From: Candidatus Hermodarchaeota archaeon
GTDB lineage: Archaea > Asgardarchaeota > Hermodarchaeia > Hermodarchaeales > Hermodarchaeaceae
Direction of reading: 5' to 3'
DNA length: 40,416 nt
Assembly: GCA_016839995.1 (NCBI GenBank)
Contig: JAEOTD010000064.1
Coordinates: 1 to 40,416 of the forward strand
Below, piece after piece: positions 9,147 to 17,823 of this stretch (positions are counted from its first letter, which is position 1; each line of letters begins with the position of its first letter). Under the pieces are notes generated by a model. That model ran no database searches. It had not been told where the DNA came from and saw only the letters and a list, made by a program, of their open reading frames with translations. The position numbers and the translations under genes were made by a program.

Positions 9147-9272
9147 AGCCCGTTAGTGTAGAATACTCAGTGTTGAGTATACACTTTGGTCAATCATCCG
9201 AGGCTCTGGGTTCACCTCAGATTGTGAAGGAGACACCTTGGGACCGCGGTTCGAATCCGCGACGGGCTACCA
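9147..9272 (+). tRNA. tRNA-Gln (anticodon CTG at 9206-9208) with two introns (9162-9186 and 9210-9234); CCA encoded
   Basis: Acceptor AGCCCGT/ACGGGCT, D-stem GTGT/TCAT, anticodon stem CGAGG/CCTTG with mature loop CTCTGGA, T-arm CGCGG-TTCGAAT-CCGCG, discriminator A, CCA at 9270-9272. Removing both 25-nt introns gives AGCCCGTTAGTGTAGTGGTCAATCATCCGAGGCTCTGGACCTTGGGACCGCGGTTCGAATCCGCGACGGGCTACCA. Confidence 0.9.
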
Positions 9273-9290
9273 CTTTTACTTCAAGACTAG

Positions 9291-9839
9291 TTATCGGTCA
9301 AAGAATATACTCTTGCCCGTTACCGAAAGAGGAATCCCAATAACAATTGTGGAGTCGGGCATGAGTTTAAGCCGATAGGCGGCAACTCCTGCACGGAAGA
9401 AAATCCGATTATCAACATTATGGATTTGAGCCGTTTTCACCGCACTTCCTATGGCTATGCCCATATCTAAGGCTTTGATAATACAAGTTGGTCCAGCAAA
9501 GAACTGCCCTTCTTTCCGCCCAACCTTGAGCATTTCACCACAATTAGCATAGCCACAGGCACCACATTGAGTACCCAAAGCCTTAGGACCCTTGAGACCA
9601 ATGAGAACAAGGGCTTCACACGCTTCAACATTCTTTGCATCTCGGGCCCAATGGTCGTCTGGATCCTTAGATATCTTATACATTTCTTTGGTTACAGCGT
9701 CTTTCTCTTTCCCAGTTAGAATCATTGATTCAAGATCATCAATTCCTCGACCCTTTGGAGCAGTCCGTGCTGCCAAAAGCATGAGCCGCGCAACATCAAT
9801 CACAGTCTTATTTTCTTCTTCTGACCCTGCAATTCTCAT
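9291..9839 (-). CDS. DUF2148 ferredoxin-domain protein
   Basis: ORF 182 aa; LMLLAARTAPKGRGIDDLESMILTG, GTQCGACGYANCGEMLK Cys cluster, GPTCIIKALDMGIAIGSAVKTAQIHNVDNRIFF. Confidence 0.82.
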   Translation of the reverse strand: MRIAGSEEENKTVIDVARLMLLAARTAPKGRGIDDLESMILTGKEKDAVTKEMYKISKDPDDHWARDAKNVEACEALVLIGLKGPKALGTQCGACGYANCGEMLKVGRKEGQFFAGPTCIIKALDMGIAIGSAVKTAQIHNVDNRIFFRAGVAAYRLKLMPDSTIVIGIPLSVTGKSIFFDR

Positions 9840-9932
9840 AAGAACACCAAGTTCTTGTGAGGCACTTTACAATTTTAGGCTTTACCTTCAACTGCAAGGA
9901 TTATATGCAACTCCCTCCCTCCATCCTCTCCA

Positions 9933-11144
9933 ATGGCTGATTCAGCTTTTGACGTTCTCATCGTGGGTGCCGGTCCTGCTGGGCTTCTAGCAGCAGAATC
10001 CCTAGCTGTGCAAGGAGTAAGCGTTGCTGTTATCGAAAAAGATCGTGTTCCAGGTAAGGATAAACCCTGTGGAGGGTTTCTCACCCATATGGGAGCATTA
10101 CAAGGCAAGATACCGCAAAATCTAGCTGAGAGGCAAACATTTGGGATTTCCATATCAATGCCAGGATTACCCATACATCATGTAGACTATCCAAATCCGG
10201 TTGGAATCCAAATAACTCGCGAAGCACTTGGTCGGCACCTATGTCAACGGGCAAGTGCTGCTGGAGCAAAAATCCTTCTTCAACATCAAGCCATAGGATG
10301 TAAGCGAAGCGATATCAAATGGAGAGTAACTCTCAAAGGAAATTCCAAGGAATTACACGCGTCTCTTCTTATTGGTGCAGATGGCGTTAATTCTCTCGTT
10401 GCGCGAGAAACAGGACTTCGGACTCGATTCCTCAGTGATCAGTTAGGAGTCACTATACAAGCTCAGGTTACCCTACCGGAGGACGAAATTACCAAACGCT
10501 TTGGGAGCCGCATGGAACTCTACTATGGTAGAGAGATATGTCCTTATGGCTATCTGTGGATCTTTCCCAAACGCGAGAGAGTCTATGTAGGCGTTGGTTC
10601 CCTGCTGAGTGTTGTAACGGATCGTTTACAACGCTATTTGACAAATTTCATTGAAGCCCACCCTCGTGGAAAAGAACAACTAGCTGGCGGAAATATACAA
10701 TTGATGGAACGGGCGCTAGTTCCGTTAACCTATGAACGCCAATCTGTAGCTGATGGGGTTCTTTTAGTCGGAGATGCTGCAGGACATTGTAGTGCCATTA
10801 CAGGTGAAGGAATCCACTATGCAATATTTGCCGGTATAATCGCAGGTGCCGTTGCAGGAAATGCAATACGAAAAGGCGATGTAAGTGCACGGTTCCTTCG
10901 ACGGTATGAAACTCAATGGAATAAAGCATTCGGAAGCGATCTCAAGTGGGGGCTGCGTCTCCGAAACTTCTTCTTTCAAGGAATGGCGTCACAGAATGTA
11001 AGCTCTGGAATGGCGTCAAATCAACGGTTCTTACAACTTGCTGCTGACCTCATAGTAGGGATACGTCCTTATAGAAGCACTATCATACGTGCGATTCCGC
11101 ATTATCTTTGGCAACGAGTTAAGTCTAGTTTTTCCCGAAGTTGA
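9933..11144 (+). CDS. Geranylgeranyl reductase family FAD-dependent oxidoreductase
   Basis: ORF 403 aa; DVLIVGAGPAGLLAAESLAVQGVSVAVIEKD, KPCGGFLTHMG, LLIGADGVNSLVARETGL, YGYLWIFPKRERVYVGVG, LLVGDAAGHCSAITGEGIHYAI. Confidence 0.9.
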   Translation: MADSAFDVLIVGAGPAGLLAAESLAVQGVSVAVIEKDRVPGKDKPCGGFLTHMGALQGKIPQNLAERQTFGISISMPGLPIHHVDYPNPVGIQITREALGRHLCQRASAAGAKILLQHQAIGCKRSDIKWRVTLKGNSKELHASLLIGADGVNSLVARETGLRTRFLSDQLGVTIQAQVTLPEDEITKRFGSRMELYYGREICPYGYLWIFPKRERVYVGVGSLLSVVTDRLQRYLTNFIEAHPRGKEQLAGGNIQLMERALVPLTYERQSVADGVLLVGDAAGHCSAITGEGIHYAIFAGIIAGAVAGNAIRKGDVSARFLRRYETQWNKAFGSDLKWGLRLRNFFFQGMASQNVSSGMASNQRFLQLAADLIVGIRPYRSTIIRAIPHYLWQRVKSSFSRS

Positions 11145-11248
11145 AATCACGTGTCAGAAAGGCATAAACCCGAAAGGCTAATTTTTCTACTATACCCTGC
11201 ATTCTATGGAAAAATCCGTGTTGAATACTCTCCTATGAGGATAGGCTT

Positions 11249-12244
11249 TTGACGAAAACAATCCGACTCTCAATTGGCACTGCAGCACTTCTCGGGCTAG
11301 TTCAATGCAAATTAGATGCTGCACCCACCACCGCCTACACAATGACATATACCCAATCACGTTGTCACGCAAATTGCGCATTTTGCACACAAGCACGTAA
11401 TAGCAGCACAAATGCCAATAAACTCTCTAGGGTAACTTGGCCAGTCTTCTCACTGGATCAGGTTCTTACTACTCTTACTGAAAATAATTTTCAGGTCCCC
11501 TTTAATCGCATCTGTATCCAAACACTATCTTACCCATCTCTTATCAATGACTTAAGCTACCTTGTAACCCACTTCAAGAAGCGTTTACCACAGATTCCCA
11601 TCTCCATTGCATTACCTCCTTTAGCCACAAATCAGCTCCAGCGCCTCTATAATCAGGGAGTTGATCGTGTGGCCATTTCACTAGATGCAGTCACCCCTGA
11701 TATTTTCGAGCAAATAAAGGGTGATGGCGTTGAAGGACCTTTTACTTGGGACCAACATTACCAAGCGTTAGAATCAGCACAGAGAATCTTTGGACCAGGT
11801 CGAACAACCACTCATCTCATTATTGGATTAGGTGAAACCGAATACCAAACAGTGCATCTTATCCAAGACTTGGTCAACAAAGGGATCACTATTGGATTGT
11901 TCCCATTTACACCTGTGAAAGGAACTCCGTTGGCCGAAATGGAACGACCCACACTTGGAAAGTATCGCCGTATCCAGCTAGCACATTATCTTCTTCAAAA
12001 TCAACTTGTTAATGCGAACCAAATACACTTTGATTCATCCAATCAGCTGGCGGGCTTCGAGTTACAAAAAGAACTCCTCACCGATATAATCGCACGAGGG
12101 AAGGCTTTTCAAACAGCTGGATGTCCTTCTTGTAATCGTCCGTTCTTCACTGAACCGCCTGGAGGTCCAATCTATAACTATCCAGAACCACCAACTGCCG
12201 AGGCTCTCCACGAAATCGAAAACCAATTAACAGGAGTTCTTTAG
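11249..12244 (+). CDS. Radical SAM protein, LipS1/LipS2-type lipoyl synthase subunit-like
   Basis: ORF 331 aa (TTG start); radical SAM CHANCAFC motif, C-terminal GCPSCNRPFFTEPPGGPIYNYPEPP; clustered with LplA-like ligase and a second radical SAM gene. Confidence 0.75.
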   Translation: MTKTIRLSIGTAALLGLVQCKLDAAPTTAYTMTYTQSRCHANCAFCTQARNSSTNANKLSRVTWPVFSLDQVLTTLTENNFQVPFNRICIQTLSYPSLINDLSYLVTHFKKRLPQIPISIALPPLATNQLQRLYNQGVDRVAISLDAVTPDIFEQIKGDGVEGPFTWDQHYQALESAQRIFGPGRTTTHLIIGLGETEYQTVHLIQDLVNKGITIGLFPFTPVKGTPLAEMERPTLGKYRRIQLAHYLLQNQLVNANQIHFDSSNQLAGFELQKELLTDIIARGKAFQTAGCPSCNRPFFTEPPGGPIYNYPEPPTAEALHEIENQLTGVL

Positions 12245-12247
12245 AAC

Positions 12248-13045
12248 ATGGCAAAGCTATGGCGACTAATCCGAACCGGCATTTTCAATGCATATGAAAA
12301 TATGGCAATTGATCATGTTCTACTCGATGGATGCCACAAGGATACAGCTGCCAACACCATTCGCTTTTATCGCTGGAATCCCTCTGCCGTATCAATTGGA
12401 CGATTTCAACATCTCGATGATGAAGTAGATGTCGAAGCTTGTAAGAAACTAAATGTCGATATCGTACGTAGACTCTCCAGTGGAGGAGCAGTCTATCATG
12501 ATTTTGAAGGAGAGCTTACCTACAGTATCATCTGTCGAACGGATGATACACAACTTCCCACTGATGTAATTGAAACCTACCAACACCTTTGCAGTGGTCT
12601 TCTTGCAGGGCTTAATCGATTAGGCGTCAGCGCCAAGTTCTCTCCAGGATCTGAAAATTTCTGTCCAAATCTTTACGTGAAAAAACGAAAAATCTCCGGA
12701 AATGCCCAGTCTCGCCGAGGGAATACGCTCCTTCAACATGGCACCATCCTGCGTACCCTCGACCTCTACAAGATGTTTGCTTTTTTGAAAGTCAATAAAC
12801 AGAAAGCAGATTCTAATCTGATAAAAACGGCTGCGAAGAGCTTAACCTCACTTACACAAGAGCTCGGGAGTATTCCCTCATTCGGACAAATTGAAGAAGC
12901 GCTTATTGAAGGGCTTTCAGGCACGTTACCTGCGCGATTCTATGAAGAAGGCTTAACCGATGCGGAACTGCAATCTGCCCGGCAAATTGCAGACACATGG
13001 TATGCGAAATCAGACTGGACGTTTCGACGGGGGCTCGAGAAATGA
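12248..13045 (+). CDS. Lipoate--protein ligase A family protein (LplA-like, N-domain only)
   Basis: ORF 265 aa; ENMAIDHVLLDG, RFYRWNPSAVSIGRFQ, VRRLSSGGAVYHDFEGELTYSI, KKRKISGNAQSRRGNTLLQHGTIL. Confidence 0.9.
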   Translation: MAKLWRLIRTGIFNAYENMAIDHVLLDGCHKDTAANTIRFYRWNPSAVSIGRFQHLDDEVDVEACKKLNVDIVRRLSSGGAVYHDFEGELTYSIICRTDDTQLPTDVIETYQHLCSGLLAGLNRLGVSAKFSPGSENFCPNLYVKKRKISGNAQSRRGNTLLQHGTILRTLDLYKMFAFLKVNKQKADSNLIKTAAKSLTSLTQELGSIPSFGQIEEALIEGLSGTLPARFYEEGLTDAELQSARQIADTWYAKSDWTFRRGLEK

Positions 13046-14001
13046 CCTCCCCAAATATGGGAGCTAAAACCTTACTAGATTGGTTTAATGCACCTGAATC
13101 TCACCTTGACAGTTTGTTTTCTCAAGCCCGTATTCTAACTGATGAAGCTTTTAACCGACAAATTTCTGTCTTTCGTCCTGGTAGTCATTTTCCTTCCGTC
13201 TCAATCACAGGAACCCGCTGTCAACTATACTGCCAACACTGTGCAGGACGATTTCTTCACCAAATGCATGCAATTAACAATCCTCCTGAACTCACTTCAT
13301 TCTGTCACAATCTAGTCCAGCAAAATGGAGTAGGCTGTCTCATAAGTGGTGGCTGCGATGACACAGGCGTGGTTCCACTTGAGCCATTTTTACCTGCAAT
13401 AACTGAAATCAAACAGTCGACCAGTCTTTATCTCAATGTACATACCGGGTTTCTCACCGAAACTCAAGCAAACAATCTTAATCAGACCGGTATTGATTGT
13501 GCCTCAGTGGATGTTGTTGGTGATGACTCAACAATCCACACTGTCTATGGATTACAACACCGAACGACAGCTGATTATCTTTCGACATTACAGGCGCTTG
13601 ATACTAGTGGTCTACCAACTGCCCCTCATATCTGTGTTGGACTCTTGAATGGAAAACTAGCGGGTGAGCTTAAAGCCTTACAGCTCATCAAGTCAACTAT
13701 TAAACCAAAACTCCTTGTCATCATCGCATTTATGCCAACAAAAGGAACCCCCATGGTTGATAGTCCACCGGCACAACCCTTTGACGTGGCCCGAATATGT
13801 GCACTCGCCCGGCTTCTTTTTCCACAAACCGAAATTGCACTCGGTTGTATGCGACCCCGTGGTGGCATTCGTCACCAAATGGAAAAACTAGCAATCGAAG
13901 CTGGGATCACGCGCCTTGTGCAACCTACAAATGCTACACTGCAGTACTTAGAGAAGAATGAATATACCGTCAACACACAACAGGCCTGTTGTGTGTATTA
14001 G
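13042..14001 (+). CDS. Radical SAM protein, second LipS1/LipS2-type lipoyl synthase subunit-like
   Basis: ORF 12997..14001; likely start ATG 13042 overlapping the preceding stop (ATGA). SITGTRCQLYCQHC (CxxxCxxC), CMRPRGGIRHQME, C-terminal QQACCVY. Confidence 0.75.
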   Translation: MTSPNMGAKTLLDWFNAPESHLDSLFSQARILTDEAFNRQISVFRPGSHFPSVSITGTRCQLYCQHCAGRFLHQMHAINNPPELTSFCHNLVQQNGVGCLISGGCDDTGVVPLEPFLPAITEIKQSTSLYLNVHTGFLTETQANNLNQTGIDCASVDVVGDDSTIHTVYGLQHRTTADYLSTLQALDTSGLPTAPHICVGLLNGKLAGELKALQLIKSTIKPKLLVIIAFMPTKGTPMVDSPPAQPFDVARICALARLLFPQTEIALGCMRPRGGIRHQMEKLAIEAGITRLVQPTNATLQYLEKNEYTVNTQQACCVY

Positions 14002-14023
14002 GACCTTATGATTCTCGAAGGGT

Positions 14024-14647
14024 TCAACTCGAGAGTTGCTCACGGGAGATGTTAACGCCTTCAGTATTGATTATAGCCATCTGGATTGCGCCACCAGAAG
14101 CAATATCACGTTTTCGAGCGGCATTGACAGCACGTGTGACCAAATCCTTACCTTCCTCAATGGTCATGTTATCTCGATACTCGTCCTCGAGCACACCATA
14201 AGCTACAACTGATCCGCTTCCTGTAGCCGTAAATTTCTCTTCCTCCAACATACTGCCTAACGGATCAAGCATGTAGATGTGACCTCCCTTTTTGTCAACT
14301 CCACCGACGATAAGCATCGTAATCAGAGGAAACATACGGTTACGGAAAAGAATGGAAGAAGTTAATCGAGAAATTGCCTTCACAGTCAGCTCACGACCAG
14401 TTTCTAACGCCTCTAATTGCGCGATTGCACGAACATTGTTAGTGAGCTGTTGTGCATCAGCAACAGATCCTGAAATTGTCATCGCAGTGTGATCTGTAAT
14501 TCGTAGGATTTTGGGGGCTGTATCACTTGCTACTAGGTAACCCATTGATGCCTGTGATTCAGTACCCAGAATTACGCCGCCATTTACCTTCACAGCAACA
14601 GTGGTTGTGTGAGACATTAATCGATGATTATCTTCTTGTCCCATCAT
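14024..14647 (-). CDS. psmB: Proteasome beta subunit
   Basis: ORF 207 aa; TTTVAVKVNGGVILGTESQASMGYLVASDTAPKILRITDHTAMTISGSVADAQQL, GSGSVVAYGVLEDEY. Confidence 0.96.
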   Translation of the reverse strand: MMGQEDNHRLMSHTTTVAVKVNGGVILGTESQASMGYLVASDTAPKILRITDHTAMTISGSVADAQQLTNNVRAIAQLEALETGRELTVKAISRLTSSILFRNRMFPLITMLIVGGVDKKGGHIYMLDPLGSMLEEEKFTATGSGSVVAYGVLEDEYRDNMTIEEGKDLVTRAVNAARKRDIASGGAIQMAIINTEGVNISREQLSS

Positions 14648-14828
14648 AGCTTGCTAACCTCTATCTCGGTGACTCAATGCCCACGACTATAACCTACAAT
14701 TTAAGTTTTCTTCTCTTTTCGGTTTCTCGGACTACTTACCCAAATCCTCATATCAGGTCTGATAAGTCAAAACATTTTTAGCTGACACTCTTCTCATCTC
14801 CTGCACTCAACCTTCAGGTGAACTAACC

Positions 14829-15527
14829 TTGGCATTCCGACCCGAAATCCACGCTCCCCAAACCGGTGAAACACGCCGGGGTCGGGGATTTAGTCTCCAA
14901 GAACTCAAAAAGGCAGGAATAGGATTAGCCGACGCTCGATGGATGGCAATTCCCATTGATAACCGTCGAAAAACCCAATACACTGAGAACGTGAAGCTGC
15001 TTCAAGATTTTGTTAAACGAATTAAGAAACTTGAAAAAACCAAAAAAGCAGCAAAACCTGAACCCAAAGCTAAGAAAACAAAACCTGCCAAGGTCAAACC
15101 AAAACCTGAACCGATAGAAACCGACTTAGCTAACCTTACTGGAGTCACTAAGAAACTTGCTGAAACCCTCGTGGAAGCAGGAGTTAAAAACATTCATGAT
15201 TTAGCCACGGTTTCTCCTCGACGCCTTGCACGAATCACTGATTTGAAACGAAACCGCGCTGAGAAGTTGATTGATACTGCTAAACGTTATGAACGAGGAA
15301 AAGCCAAAGCTGCTCGGGAAGAAAAAGCCAAAGAGCCAACCATTAAGGAATTGAAAGACCTCCCTGATATCACACGGTCTGAAACCAAACAACTCAAGGA
15401 ATTAGGCGTGGAATCACTAAATAACCTCAAAACAGAAAATCCACGGGACCTTGCCCTCTTAACTGGAATTTCTGAATCTCGAATTAAAGAGTGGCGAAAA
15501 ATAATCCGGGATCTTGGGAAAGAATAG
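14829..15527 (+). CDS. Ribosomal protein eL13-like N-terminal domain fused to C-terminal helix-hairpin-helix-like repeats
   Basis: ORF 232 aa (TTG start, GGTGA upstream). GRGFSLQELKKAGIGLADARWMAIPIDNRRKTQYTENVKLLQDFVKRI resembles eL13; two repeats LTGVTKKLAETLVEAGVKNIHDLATVSPRRLARITDLKRNRAEKLI and LPDITRSETKQLKELGVESLNNLKTENPRDLALLTGISESRIKEW. Confidence 0.8.
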   Translation: MAFRPEIHAPQTGETRRGRGFSLQELKKAGIGLADARWMAIPIDNRRKTQYTENVKLLQDFVKRIKKLEKTKKAAKPEPKAKKTKPAKVKPKPEPIETDLANLTGVTKKLAETLVEAGVKNIHDLATVSPRRLARITDLKRNRAEKLIDTAKRYERGKAKAAREEKAKEPTIKELKDLPDITRSETKQLKELGVESLNNLKTENPRDLALLTGISESRIKEWRKIIRDLGKE

Positions 15528-15534
15528 CCAACAG

Positions 15535-16545
15535 TTATTCTCCTTTCCCTTTCAAATATGACTCCCAGGGTAACGCTTGTTCAGTTGAGTACCATCCAAA
15601 TTCTCGAAAGAGGATGGCAATTGCTCCTTGAGGGGGAATAACACCTTGTTCTGTGATAATTGCATCAATATACTCAGGGGGAGTTACATCAAACGCTGGA
15701 TTACGAACACTGACGTTTTTCCAGCTCGCTAGTTTCTCCTTTGAAACAACCTCGGTTACATCACGTTCTTCAATCTCAACTAATTCACCGGCCATTGTAG
15801 CAGGACTAAACTTGTAACTTTCTGCTGCAACAAAAAAATCAAGCCGGGCTTCATCTGCTGCAAGGGCTACCAAGCTTGTACCAATCTTGTTAACTACTGC
15901 ACCATTTGCTGTAATTGCGTCTGCTCCAACAAAAACCTTATCTGATCGAGCAATGAGAAACCGAATAGAATTGTCCGTAATCAAAGAGCAAGAAATACCT
16001 GCCTTATCCAGCCATGTTGCAGTAATATGCCCTTGATATCTTGGTCGAGTTTCTGGAACATAAACTGTGAACTCTTTTCCCATTTTGTAGGCGGTTTCTA
16101 GAACTCCAAAGGCAGTGGCACTATTGCAATAGGTGAAAATTATATCCCCATTTTGAATCAACCGTGAACCAATCTGCCCAATCGTTTTGACAGCATTATT
16201 GGACATTTCAATGAATCCTTGCCCAATTTTCAATCCCACTTCTTTCAGTTCACGGATGCCTTTGGTCCGATTAACCTGGGTAAGTAATCGGGTGTAATAA
16301 TATCGAAGGGCATTTGGCAATGATACCGCCGAAGGACGAGTTTCATACAATAATTGAGCGGCAACAGCAACATCTCTTAGAAGTGAGGGAACCCGTTTTG
16401 CCTTAGACTCTGATGTTGCGATGACTAGGCCTTTTGCAGCCGCACGAGCAATACGGCCTGCACCCCGCGTACGCATTGAACGGATATCTTCTGCGATTTT
16501 TTGAGTTTCTTGGGGAATTAACACCATTGCCATTCGCCGAGCCAT
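15535..16545 (-). CDS. IF-2B alpha/beta/delta family protein, ribose-1,5-bisphosphate isomerase-like
   Basis: ORF 336 aa; GDIIFTYCNSATAFGVLE, TVYVPETRPRYQGHITATWLDKAGISCSLITDNSIRF, VFVGADAITANGAVVNKIGTSLVALAA, AAESYKFSPATM. Confidence 0.88.
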   Translation of the reverse strand: MARRMAMVLIPQETQKIAEDIRSMRTRGAGRIARAAAKGLVIATSESKAKRVPSLLRDVAVAAQLLYETRPSAVSLPNALRYYYTRLLTQVNRTKGIRELKEVGLKIGQGFIEMSNNAVKTIGQIGSRLIQNGDIIFTYCNSATAFGVLETAYKMGKEFTVYVPETRPRYQGHITATWLDKAGISCSLITDNSIRFLIARSDKVFVGADAITANGAVVNKIGTSLVALAADEARLDFFVAAESYKFSPATMAGELVEIEERDVTEVVSKEKLASWKNVSVRNPAFDVTPPEYIDAIITEQGVIPPQGAIAILFREFGWYSTEQALPWESYLKGKGE

Positions 16546-16575
16546 TTAATACACAATCAGGGTATTAATGCTGTC

Positions 16576-17514
16576 ATGGAGGCTTCCAAGTTGAACGTTG
16601 ACTGGCTCATAAAGAAGTTACACACCTATGAGATTGCGAGCGCCGATGGAACCGCCATCGCCGCTGCTTCAGCTCTTAAAGACTTAGCACTGAAAACCAA
16701 AGTAGCTTCATCAAAGAATCTATTTGACCAAATCAAGATCGCATCGTATGGTCTCCGGGAAGCGCGTCAATCTTCAGCTGCATTACATAACTGCCTTGAT
16801 TACATAGAAGATGCTGCACAAAACGCATTTCATAAAAAAATGGCCCTCAAGAAAATGCGCGAAACCATTAGTAATGCCTGTGACGAATTTGTTTCACGAA
16901 TTGCGGATGCCAAAGAACGAATCGGCGAAATCGGGTCAAAGCGCATACGATCTGGGGATCGAATTTTAACCCTCTGCCGTAGCTCAACCGTTTTAACGAT
17001 ACTTAAGAAAGTAGTTGAGCAAGGCAAGAAAATCGAAGTTATTGTTGCAGAAAGCCGTCCTGATCTTGAAGGGCGCCTTCTAGCAAATGAAGTTGCAGAA
17101 TTAGGTATACCTGTTACTCTCGTTACAGATTTTGCTACAAGGGTTTTTCTACCTGATATTGACCTCCTTCTTGCTGGAGGAGAAGCAATAGCCGCCAATG
17201 GGGCTATTGTCTCCAAAGTGGGAACTGCAACACTTGCCGAATTATGTCATGATGCACGTGTACGTGTTCTCATAGCTCTTGGGAGTTACAAGTTTTCTCA
17301 TGAAACACTATTGGGTCGTCTCATCACTCTCGAAGAAGGAGACCCTAAACAGGTTGTATCCCCTGGGGATATCAATCCACAAGTTACGGTAAGAAATCCA
17401 CTTTTCGATGTTACTGGTCATGAGCACATCGACGCTTTTATCACAGAACAGGGAATAATCCCACCTCAAGGAGCCTATTTGATTTTCACAACCAAGGAGC
17501 AAAATAGACAGTAG
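16576..17514 (+). CDS. IF-2B alpha/beta/delta family protein (paralog with GGEAI in place of GADAI)
   Basis: ORF 312 aa; RILTLCRSSTVLTILKK, VIVAESRPDLEGRLLANEVAELGIPVTLVTDFATRVF, LLAGGEAIAANGAIVSKVGTATLAELC, ALGSYKFSHETLLG. Confidence 0.88.
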   Translation: MEASKLNVDWLIKKLHTYEIASADGTAIAAASALKDLALKTKVASSKNLFDQIKIASYGLREARQSSAALHNCLDYIEDAAQNAFHKKMALKKMRETISNACDEFVSRIADAKERIGEIGSKRIRSGDRILTLCRSSTVLTILKKVVEQGKKIEVIVAESRPDLEGRLLANEVAELGIPVTLVTDFATRVFLPDIDLLLAGGEAIAANGAIVSKVGTATLAELCHDARVRVLIALGSYKFSHETLLGRLITLEEGDPKQVVSPGDINPQVTVRNPLFDVTGHEHIDAFITEQGIIPPQGAYLIFTTKEQNRQ

Positions 17515-17574
17515 AAAGGCTCAAAAACCCTAACTGACCGTGTTCTTCGTAAATACACCGAGGAAGTCAAGACT

Positions 17575-17793
17575 ATGTCTCCTACATCAACTGCAAGTAA
17601 GAAACGTGAAAAGAAATTAGCAGATGTTGATGGTGAGCTATGTGGAATCTGTCAGGCTTGTGCAACCGTCTGTCCTGTTAACGCTATTGAAGTTACAGAA
17701 GGTTACATCTTAGTACTGCCTGAGAAATGCACGGGCTGCGGAACTTGTGTCAAAGTGTGTCCTGTAGGAGCAATCACTCTAATTGACCGGTAA
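17575..17793 (+). CDS. 2x[4Fe-4S] ferredoxin
   Basis: ORF 72 aa; CGICQACATVCPVNAI and CTGCGTCVKVCPVGAI. Confidence 0.94.
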   Translation: MSPTSTASKKREKKLADVDGELCGICQACATVCPVNAIEVTEGYILVLPEKCTGCGTCVKVCPVGAITLIDR

Positions 17794-17823
17794 AGAAGAT
17801 TACTCAAGGAGGAAACAGAATCA

